Origin: an uncultured Paracoccaceae bacterium
GTDB lineage: Bacteria; Pseudomonadota; Alphaproteobacteria; Rhodobacterales; Rhodobacteraceae
Reading direction: 5' to 3'
NCBI GenBank assembly: GCA_937132145.1
Contig: CAKZNY010000251.1
Coordinates: forward strand, 1 to 10,979
Length of the DNA stretch: 10,979 nt
Shown: positions 1 through 5,603 of the stretch, piece after piece
Numbering within the stretch: the first letter of the stretch is position 1
Layout of the letters: the number at the start of each line of letters is the position of its first letter
The notes under the pieces: model-generated
The model's input: the letters and a program-made list of their open reading frames with translations, nothing else
What the model was told of the DNA's origin: nothing
Databases searched by the model: none
Translations under genes and position numbers: made by a program

Positions 1-14
1 AACGACGGCCCGAC

Positions 15-55
15 GGGCGGGAGCACCTTTGGTCTAGAAAACAACGCTCCCGCCC
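15..55. repeat. Perfect 10-bp GC-rich inverted repeat with a 21-nt loop
   Basis: The arms GGGCGGGAGC (15-24) and GCTCCCGCCC (46-55) are exact reverse complements. The 21-base loop contains TCTAGA and no further strong pairing. Neither strand shows a T-run directly after the stem, so it is not a standard intrinsic terminator. The adjoining sequence at 66-89 resembles a dispersed repeat, and the whole may be a REP-like element. Copy number elsewhere in the genome cannot be seen from here. Confidence 0.5.
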
Positions 56-105
56 TTCGGTTGGGCTGGGCCTCGCTTCGCTCGGCACTCGAGCACCCGG
101 ACATC

Positions 106-134
106 TTATCTAAAGGCCAGCAGCTTTTAGATAA
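106..134. repeat. Perfect 9-bp AT-rich inverted repeat (stem-loop)
   Basis: TTATCTAAA (106-114) pairs exactly with TTTAGATAA (126-134). On the plus strand the stem can extend inward by a G-T and two G-C pairs, leaving a very small loop. On the minus strand it straddles the TAG stop codon (110-112) of the coding-like remnant, a typical place for a terminator, but no T-tract follows it. It may be a transcript end structure or the scar of an insertion. Confidence 0.4.
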
Positions 135-301
135 CCTACAATTTCGCGGCCATGCTCCTCGATTTTGTCGATCGAACCGTGATTGGTCTTTGCCCGCCAT
201 ACTATACTGGCATTAATCGCCTCTAAATCGGAGGCTAGCTCAGCATAATCGCCCCGCCGATACTACCAGAACCGGCACTGTCGGGACGGGTTAAATGTCA
301 T
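110..301 (-). pseudogene. Coding-like remnant, unknown family, with internal TAG
   Basis: Reading the minus strand from an ATG at 299-301 gives 63 codons ending at TAG (110-112), interrupted after 12 codons by TAG at 263-265. The part after the internal stop looks like real protein: acidic and aliphatic residues alternate as in helices, with segments such as SIDKIEEHGREIVGYLKAAG. That part has no ATG, GTG or TTG of its own, and no Shine-Dalgarno site precedes the ATG at 301. Third-position GC is near half, lower than in the neighbouring genes. I do not recognise the family. It could be the 3' end of a decayed or imported gene, or chance; a single base change from CAG or TGG would explain the stop. 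Confidence 0.25.
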
Positions 302-407
302 CGGACGCGGCAGGTGCCGTCGACCACCATCCGAACACGATTTTTCCGCACCTAATCGGCACCCTAACCTGCTTAGTTTTCATCCCATGATCGCCAAGGT
401 TAGCGGA

Positions 408-488
408 TTACACCACACTTGGCACATTGAATCCCGCGACCCGCACAAACAGCACCATCAAGGCCGCAGAAATCAGGGAATACGTCAT
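408..488 (-). CDS. Possible 26-residue hydrophobic peptide, or start of a truncated membrane protein
   Basis: An ATG lies only three bases after the stop of the upstream small gene (stop 492-494, start 486-488). The frame encodes 26 residues beginning MTYSLISAALMVLFVRVAGF and ends with TAA at 408-410. The hydrophobic run at about residues 4-20 would fit one membrane helix. There is no clear Shine-Dalgarno site, so translation would depend on re-initiation after the upstream gene. It may be a genuine leader or membrane peptide, the surviving N-terminus of a gene lost at the boundary with the gene-poor tail, or chance. The close spacing is the only support beyond composition. Confidence 0.2.
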   Translation of the reverse strand: MTYSLISAALMVLFVRVAGFNVPSVV

Positions 489-491
489 AAG

Positions 492-749
492 TTAACGCCG
501 TTTACGTCGACGCGGCGCCGCCATTTCGCCCAAACCTGCGCGCAATAATGCCGTCATCGGGTGGTCCGGCCAATCAGGCCCATAGTGGTCAAGCAACGTC
601 TTAATATGCGCGACGGTATCATCTCCCGCTGGAACCCCTAAAGCCCAGTCGAGGAATATCGGGCGGCAGGACACCTCCTCGATACCATCAATCCGGTAAG
701 ATTCGTAAATCAGCCCGCGTGGATCACACGCCAAATCACCCTTTTGCAT
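492..749 (-). CDS. Small conserved-looking protein of unknown function, basic C-terminus
   Basis: This 85-residue protein begins MQKGDLACDPRGLIYESYRI and ends in a strongly basic tail (RRRKRR, residues about 80-85). It has no signal peptide or membrane segment, so it should be cytosolic; the tail could bind nucleic acid or another acidic partner, but that is inference. I recall similar short proteins with a DPRGLIYE-type start in Rhodobacterales, always without a function. Its ATG lies inside the end of the aldolase gene, overlapping it by 14 bases in another frame. A GGGAG site eight bases before the ATG supports this start, and the overlap suggests translational coupling to the aldolase gene. 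It is the last convincing gene of the run. Confidence 0.7.
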   Translation of the reverse strand: MQKGDLACDPRGLIYESYRIDGIEEVSCRPIFLDWALGVPAGDDTVAHIKTLLDHYGPDWPDHPMTALLRAGLGEMAAPRRRKRR

Positions 750-1455
750 TCCGCAAACTCCCGTCCAGACTATCGCTCAACGCCGCAACGTCGCCTGCCA
801 CCGAGATATGCGAAAACCCCAGTTTTGCAAGAGCCTGCGGCGTTCCTCGCGTAAACGTCACAGAACCGGAATGCAATCCGTGCGCCTTGGCGACTTTTGC
901 CACCTGCGCTGCCACATCGAGCGTATGATCACTGTCAATCGACACCCCCGCATCGGCCGAATAATCGGACGGCCCGAAAAATAACTGCGTCACACCCTCA
1001 ACAGCCGCAATCGCCTCGATATTCTCAAGCCCTGATACCGATTCGATTTGTACGGAGACAAAACCATCCGCATTCCACTGCGCCTTATACGCCTCGGAGT
1101 TCCGTCCCCAGTCACTGGCCCGAACCACCCGCCGCGCATCCCCGCGTTGGCCTTTTGGCGCATAATATGCCCATGAAACGATCTCGGCGGCCTGCGCAGC
1201 ACTCTCGACCTTGGGCACCATGACCCCGCCCGCACCAGCATCCAGCACCCGCTTTATCCAAGCCTCGCTTCCTTCCGGCACCCGCACAATTGCGCGCGCA
1301 CCTGCGCCAATCGCCATCATCTGCACCTGCGCTGTCTCGACACTCATCGCGCCATGTTCCATATCTATAACGATAAAATCAAACCCGACCTGCGCCATAA
1401 TTTCGGCCACTTGCGGGGATGGCAAATCAAGCCAGCATCCATATTCAGGCATCAT
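736..1455 (-). CDS. HpcH/HpaI-family class II aldolase/citrate lyase-type protein
   Basis: At 239 residues this belongs to the metal-dependent HpcH/HpaI aldolases, cytosolic TIM-barrel enzymes that cleave or form 2-keto-3-deoxy acids by releasing pyruvate (4-hydroxy-2-oxoheptanedioate or 2-dehydro-3-deoxyglucarate aldolases). Visible family marks are DMEHG with the catalytic His (about residue 34), Arg58 in IVRVP, the GAGGVMVPKVES strand-loop (75-85), the metal ligand Glu138 in VQIES, and Asp164 in GPSDYS. The substrate cannot be read from the motifs. The N-terminus is short, starting close to the first strand. Two adjacent ATGs are possible; GGAG sits 3 bases before the first and 6 before the second, so the second (1450-1452) may be the real start. 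The gene follows glnE by 9 bases and overlaps the next small gene, so the three probably share a transcript. No pathway partner for the aldolase is nearby. Confidence 0.88.
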   Translation of the reverse strand: MMPEYGCWLDLPSPQVAEIMAQVGFDFIVIDMEHGAMSVETAQVQMMAIGAGARAIVRVPEGSEAWIKRVLDAGAGGVMVPKVESAAQAAEIVSWAYYAPKGQRGDARRVVRASDWGRNSEAYKAQWNADGFVSVQIESVSGLENIEAIAAVEGVTQLFFGPSDYSADAGVSIDSDHTLDVAAQVAKVAKAHGLHSGSVTFTRGTPQALAKLGFSHISVAGDVAALSDSLDGSLRNAKG

Positions 1456-1464
1456 ATTCTCCGT

Positions 1465-4248
1465 TCAAAGCGTTAAAATTTCGTCAATAATACCAGCCAT
1501 CGCATCGGACGTATTCCTTAACAAGACCTCTAACGCGGCAATATCGTCAACTTTCGCGACATTCACCAGCAAATCGAGGAACCCGCGACCGGCACTTTCA
1601 GGGTCAATCGGCCCGTCCACAGCCAAGCGCGCGACCTGCTGAATGCTCGTATATAAATGCAAAGCATCGGCAATCGCCCCTGCCTGTTTATCCGTAACCC
1701 AACCAGCGGTCACCAGTTGCGGCAACATATCCGCAGGGCGCTCCACCCCTATGATCCCGTGCAGCACCGCACCGGTTTGCAACACCAACTCGATGTCCAG
1801 CAACCACCCCGGCCCGTGCTTCATTTCCCATGGATTATCGACTTTATCCACCGCCAGCTTGGCCCGCATTTCCTGCACGTCGCCAATCACCTTGGCACGG
1901 TCATGGGGCTGACAAAGGGCCGCGTGCATCGCATCACGCACCGCAATGGCCAGATCTTTACGCCCTGCAACGACCCTTGCACGCGACAGCGCCAAATGCT
2001 CCCAAGTCCATGCCTCGTTCATCTGGTATTCTTTGAACGCATTAATAGACGTCGCCACCGGCCCCATGCGGCCGGATGGACGCAGCCGCATATCGACCTC
2101 GTAAAGCGCACCCTCGCTGGTTGGAACCGTCAAAGCCGACAAAACCGCCTGCGTGAGGCGCGCAAAATAGGTGGAAACCGCCAGCGGCCTATCCCCTTGC
2201 GAGCTTTCCGCCCCTTCCGCATCATACACCATGATCAAATCCAGATCCGACCTCGCCGTCATCTCGCGCGAGCCGAGTTTCCCCATCGCAATAACCGCGA
2301 CCCCCTTCCCCGGAGGCGGCCCGTACCGGCGACTGAAATTCTGGCACACGGCAGGAAAAAGATTGGCCAAACACGCCTCGGCAACATCGGAATAGGCAAT
2401 AGCGGCCTCCGCTGCGCTAGAAATTTGGCGCAACAAATGCACGCCTATGCGGAACTGCTTTTCCTTGACCCACCGACGGGTAATATCGAGGGTGTCCTCG
2501 TAATCCACAGCACCTTCTATTTCCACTTTCAGCTCGTTGCTCAGACTGTCAAAACCCGGCAGGCTGGCGAAAAAGTCCCTGCTAACCACCGCATCGAAGA
2601 CTTTTGAATGCCGCCCCAAGTACCGCGCCAACTGAGGCGCCGTGGCACAAATATCGACCAACAGGTCCAGCAACAGCGGATTAGCCTCGAACAAGGAAAA
2701 CAACTGCACCCCTGCGGGCAGGCCCGACAAAAACGCATCAAACTGAATTAACGCCTCTTCAGGGTTGGCAGAGCGCGCCAAGCGGGACAGGATTTCAGGC
2801 TTGATACGGGCGAAAATCTGGCTGGCGCGCTCGGACCGCATGGAAGGCAACGTCGTCCAATTATCCACGATGCCTTCGACAAATTCCGGGCGGTCAAACT
2901 TCGGCACCTCGACCACGGCCTCCGCCTCGTCATCGCCTGCGAAAAACCGTTCCGTCAGGGCGTGAACCTTTTGCAGACGCTCTTTAATATCGGCCTCGAA
3001 CGCTGCCAAATCCGTCGCCCCGCAAAATGCTGCCAGCCTTTCACGGTGATCAAAATTTTTCGGAACCACATGCGTTTGGGCATCCTCCAACATCTGAAGG
3101 CGATGCTCTAACGTGCGGTGAGCAATATATGCATCGTTTAAATACGCCGCCATATCCGCGTCGACCCAACCATTTTTCACTAACGCTTTCAAAGCCTTCA
3201 ATGTTTCTCGTTGGCGAATTTCGCTGTCACGCCCGCCGCTAATAATCTGCCGCGTTTGTGTGAAAAACTCGATCTCGCGAATACCGCCGCGCCCCAGTTT
3301 TATGTTGTGACCGGGCACCGAAACCTTCCCGTACAAACCCTTGTGTTCACGAATACGCAGACGCATATCGTGTGCATCCTGAATGGCCGCGAAATCCAGA
3401 TATTTCCGCCAGATAAACGGCTTTAGGCGATCCAGAAACGCCCATCCCGCGTCAATCGCTCCGGCACAGGGCCGCGCCTTGATAAACGCCGCGCGTTCCC
3501 AAGTCCGCCCGAGGCTTTCATAATACCGCTCCGCCGGTTCCATCGCCATACAAACCGGCGTGGAGGAAGGGTCCGGCCGAAGCCGCAAATCGGTGCGAAA
3601 CACATATCCGCCACCCGTCACAGCCGACAAAAGTTTAACCATCCGTTGGGTTATGCGAATAAAACCAGCCCGCACCTCGCCGTAGTTTTCGGGGTCATGC
3701 CGCGTCTCGTCAAACAGCACGATCAGATCGATGTCGGAGGAATAGTTCAACTCCCGCGCGCCCATCTTTCCCATGGCTAAAACGACCATGCCCGCCGCAT
3801 CCTCAACGCTACATCCAGGCAACTTCCCCCGGGCAATTTCCGCGGCGACCAGATGATCCAGACTAACCTGCACCGCCCGATCCGCCAGATCGGTTAACGC
3901 GCCGGTAACCTGTTCCAGCGACCACAGCCCCCCCAAATCAGCGAGGGCTGCCAACAGCGCCCCACGCCGTTTTGCAGTTCTTAAACTGTCCGATAATGCC
4001 TGAAAACTATCGCCCGAAATTTCATCCAGAATGTTGGCAAAAACCGCGTCCAGATCATGGTCAATAATCCCGCGCAGCCAAACCGCCTCGCGCCGCATCA
4101 ACAGGTCGAGATAGGGGCTGCACCCCGCCGTTCCCTCAATCAGGGCAAGCAAGTTTTCAGGAAGCCCCACAAACATGGCCCGCGCCTCGACGCCGCGCAG
4201 TTTGTTATATGGAATCGGTCCGGCCGTTACATTTTCAAGCGTAGTCAT
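1465..4248 (-). CDS. glnE: Bifunctional glutamine synthetase adenylyltransferase/adenylyl-removing enzyme
   Basis: GlnE controls nitrogen assimilation by attaching AMP to, or removing it from, glutamine synthetase, in response to PII protein and glutamine. The 927-residue length fits the family (E. coli about 946). It has two nucleotidyltransferase domains in tandem. The N-terminal one (deadenylylating) has GKMGARELNYSSDIDL, with Asp172 and Asp174 as metal ligands. The C-terminal one (adenylylating) has GKLGSREMTARSDLDL, with Asp668 and Asp670. Both active sites look intact. Other family marks are GRGGIREIEFF (319-329), following the first domain, and the FRTDLRLRP and YEVDMRLRPSG strands after each catalytic motif. 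The start at 4248 lies 40 bases after the hydratase gene. No strong Shine-Dalgarno site is visible, so the exact start is less certain than the identity. No regulatory site such as a sigma-54 promoter was seen in the short gap. Confidence 0.97.
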   Translation of the reverse strand: MTTLENVTAGPIPYNKLRGVEARAMFVGLPENLLALIEGTAGCSPYLDLLMRREAVWLRGIIDHDLDAVFANILDEISGDSFQALSDSLRTAKRRGALLAALADLGGLWSLEQVTGALTDLADRAVQVSLDHLVAAEIARGKLPGCSVEDAAGMVVLAMGKMGARELNYSSDIDLIVLFDETRHDPENYGEVRAGFIRITQRMVKLLSAVTGGGYVFRTDLRLRPDPSSTPVCMAMEPAERYYESLGRTWERAAFIKARPCAGAIDAGWAFLDRLKPFIWRKYLDFAAIQDAHDMRLRIREHKGLYGKVSVPGHNIKLGRGGIREIEFFTQTRQIISGGRDSEIRQRETLKALKALVKNGWVDADMAAYLNDAYIAHRTLEHRLQMLEDAQTHVVPKNFDHRERLAAFCGATDLAAFEADIKERLQKVHALTERFFAGDDEAEAVVEVPKFDRPEFVEGIVDNWTTLPSMRSERASQIFARIKPEILSRLARSANPEEALIQFDAFLSGLPAGVQLFSLFEANPLLLDLLVDICATAPQLARYLGRHSKVFDAVVSRDFFASLPGFDSLSNELKVEIEGAVDYEDTLDITRRWVKEKQFRIGVHLLRQISSAAEAAIAYSDVAEACLANLFPAVCQNFSRRYGPPPGKGVAVIAMGKLGSREMTARSDLDLIMVYDAEGAESSQGDRPLAVSTYFARLTQAVLSALTVPTSEGALYEVDMRLRPSGRMGPVATSINAFKEYQMNEAWTWEHLALSRARVVAGRKDLAIAVRDAMHAALCQPHDRAKVIGDVQEMRAKLAVDKVDNPWEMKHGPGWLLDIELVLQTGAVLHGIIGVERPADMLPQLVTAGWVTDKQAGAIADALHLYTSIQQVARLAVDGPIDPESAGRGFLDLLVNVAKVDDIAALEVLLRNTSDAMAGIIDEILTL

Positions 4249-4288
4249 GTGCCCAGAATGGCAGCAAATGCCAGCGGGTCAAGCGGCC

Positions 4289-5065
4289 TTATCGGCCCTC
4301 GTATTTCGGCAAACGCTTTTCCATAAATGCCATGACGCCTTCAAGGAAATCACGGGTTTTTCCGGCCTCGCCCTGCAACTTCGCCTCGAGATCCAGCTGT
4401 TCGTCCAGCGAGTTATCCAGACTTTCCCGCAACGCTTGCTTAATAAGCTGGTAAGATTTCGTTGGGCCGTTGGCCAAATGGTTGGCGCGCTCCTGAACCG
4501 TCGCCGCGAAATCATCATCCGCCACGCATTCCCAAATCATGCCCCAGTCGTCCGCCTGCTGCGCCGAAATCCGCTCCGCAAACAACGCCGCCCCCATTGC
4601 CTTGGGAAAGCCTATCTGACGAGGCAACCAATAGGTTCCACCAGCGTCGGGGATAAGGCCAATACGCGCAAACGCCTGCATAAAAAAGGCCGATTTCGTA
4701 GCGATCACAATATCTGCTGCCAGTGCCAGATTGGCGCCAGCCCCCGCAGCCGCCCCGTTCACTGCCGAAATCGTCGGGATGGGGCACTCGTAAATCGCCT
4801 TAAGCATTGGTTCATATTCTTCCTTAAGAACCCGCTCCAAATCCAGATCAGCCGCCGATACGCCGTCGCCCAAATCCTGACCCGAGCAGAACCCGCGCCC
4901 CGCGCCCGTCAGCACCAGCACTCGCGCATCATCGCTCGCACGGGCAATCGCATGGGTAATATCTGCCCGCATTTGCGCGTTCAGCCCGTTCATCACGTCG
5001 GGGCGGTTAAGCGTGATCGTCGCGATATTATCGCTAACTGTATAAAGAATCGTCTGGTAGCTCAT
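4289..5065 (-). CDS. Enoyl-CoA hydratase/isomerase family protein, PaaG-like
   Basis: This 258-residue crotonase-fold enzyme should act on a CoA thioester in the cytosol. The oxyanion-hole segments are clear: GRGFCSGQDL (57-65) and the NGAAAGAGANLALAADIV segment (103-120). The active-site segment GLIPDAGGTYWLPR (136-149) has an Asp at position 140, where classical hydratases have Glu; this Asp, together with SGQDL, is typical of PaaG (ring-1,2-epoxyphenylacetyl-CoA isomerase) and delta-isomerases of the superfamily. No other paa or beta-oxidation gene is present, so the substrate is unknown and no gene symbol is given. AGGAG 8 bases before the ATG supports the start. The gene follows ccmH after 85 bases that include a likely terminator. 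Its place between ccm genes and glnE is not a functional argument for a role in cytochrome maturation. Confidence 0.9.
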   Translation of the reverse strand: MSYQTILYTVSDNIATITLNRPDVMNGLNAQMRADITHAIARASDDARVLVLTGAGRGFCSGQDLGDGVSAADLDLERVLKEEYEPMLKAIYECPIPTISAVNGAAAGAGANLALAADIVIATKSAFFMQAFARIGLIPDAGGTYWLPRQIGFPKAMGAALFAERISAQQADDWGMIWECVADDDFAATVQERANHLANGPTKSYQLIKQALRESLDNSLDEQLDLEAKLQGEAGKTRDFLEGVMAFMEKRLPKYEGR

Positions 5066-5114
5066 GAAAAATTCTCCTGTTTCATGAAAACGTAACGATT
5101 TTCGCGAACCTGCA

Positions 5115-5140
5115 AAAGACCGAACGTGGCGTCAGTCTTT
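5115..5140 (-). terminator. Candidate weak intrinsic terminator after ccmH
   Basis: On the minus strand AAAGACTGA and TCGGTCTTT form a 9-bp stem (one G-T pair) around an 8-base loop, starting 10 bases after the ccmH stop codon. The stem ends in TTT followed by one more T and then GC, so the U-tract is short and termination may be partial. It sits between ccmH and the hydratase gene, where a transcript boundary is plausible. Confidence 0.4.
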
Positions 5141-5171
5141 CAACAAGGCATCAAGCATTCAACACGGCATC
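5134..5171. repeat. Imperfect 19-bp tandem duplication at the 3' end of ccmH
   Basis: Units 5134-5152 and 5153-5171 match at 15 of 19 positions. On the minus strand both read as DA(V/L)L(N/K) followed by a stop-bearing end, but the 19-base period puts the second copy out of frame. The ccmH stop codon (5151-5153) falls at the junction. The outer copy also supplies one arm of the hairpin at 5115-5140. Confidence 0.5.
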
Positions 5172-5600
5172 CAGCTTTTTCTGTTCTTCATCAGTCAAAC
5201 TTTCAGACAACGCTGATCCAGCACTTCGTCGCCTGATAAACACCAGTGAAATTCGCCCGCCAACGATTATCAAAATTGGCCCAGCGAACCACAGCATCGC
5301 ATTACTAAGATTAAACACCGGCATCAGAAGAATAAATTCGCCGTATCTATCAACAACGAAATCCTCGACCTCCTGATTCGTGTCCCCCGCAACCAACCGT
5401 TCCCGCACTAACAGGCGCAAATCGCGCGCCAATTCAGCGTTGGAATCATCGATATTCTCATTCCGGCAAACCAGACAGCGCAGGACTTTAGAGATAACCC
5501 GCGCCCGCGCCTCAAGCACCGGATCATCGAGTATTTCGTCCGGTTGCACCGCCAGAACGGGTGTCGCCAACATCAATATAAGTAGCAGATATTTAAGCAT
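5151..5600 (-). CDS. ccmH: Cytochrome c-type biogenesis protein CcmH (CycL type)
   Basis: CcmH is a periplasm-facing, membrane-anchored thiol-redox protein that keeps apocytochrome CXXCH cysteines reduced and works with CcmF in haem ligation. This 149-residue form is the short CcmH/CycL version without the CcmI TPR domain. A signal peptide covers residues 1-17, with likely cleavage after PVLA. The redox motif LRCLVCRNENI has Cys42 and Cys45; the more usual form is LRCxxCQNQS, and the R/E variant is, from memory, common in Rhodobacterales. A single membrane anchor lies at about 104-126 (LWFAGPILIIVGGRISLVFI), followed by a cytosolic tail. The start is 3 bases after the ccmF stop, with CGGAG inside the end of ccmF, so the two genes should be co-translated. 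The 3' end carries a small tandem duplication. Confidence 0.95.
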   Translation of the reverse strand: MLKYLLLILMLATPVLAVQPDEILDDPVLEARARVISKVLRCLVCRNENIDDSNAELARDLRLLVRERLVAGDTNQEVEDFVVDRYGEFILLMPVFNLSNAMLWFAGPILIIVGGRISLVFIRRRSAGSALSESLTDEEQKKLDAVLNA

Positions 5601-5603
5601 AAT

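Larger units (their letters stand above)
1..491. other. Gene-poor tail downstream of the minus-strand gene run
   Basis: No standard gene could be supported here. The stretch contains a long GC-rich inverted repeat (15-55), a segment at 66-89 whose minus strand reads SAERSEAQ, a wording I recall from spurious translations of dispersed repeats in Rhodobacterales, an AT-rich 9-bp hairpin (106-134), a coding-like minus-strand stretch with an internal stop (110-301) and a possible 26-codon reading frame (408-488). One minus-strand frame stays open from about 212 to the window edge, but its predicted product looks like translated repeat rather than protein. The area appears to be a recombined or decaying boundary after the last gene of the run. 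Confidence 0.5.

Noticed and set aside
1..212. Open minus-strand frame running to the window edge
   Set aside because: The product looks like translated repeat (AERSEAQ type) with no family signs and no good ribosome site.
1657..2607. Long plus-strand reading frame inside glnE
   Set aside because: It is the antisense of the well-supported glnE gene, rich in His/Arg/Pro as expected for a shadow frame, with no domain signs.
5062..5085. Seven-codon leader frame (MKQENFS) whose stop overlaps the hydratase ATG
   Set aside because: It has no ribosome site of its own and contains the hydratase's AGGAG; too short to tell from chance.
5080..5089. 10-bp palindrome TTTCATGAAA upstream of the hydratase gene
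   Set aside because: Single short palindrome in AT-rich sequence with no second copy of the full site; no support for an operator.
4175..5095. Long plus-strand reading frame opposite the hydratase gene
   Set aside because: It runs antisense to a clear crotonase-family gene, and its composition is that of a shadow frame.
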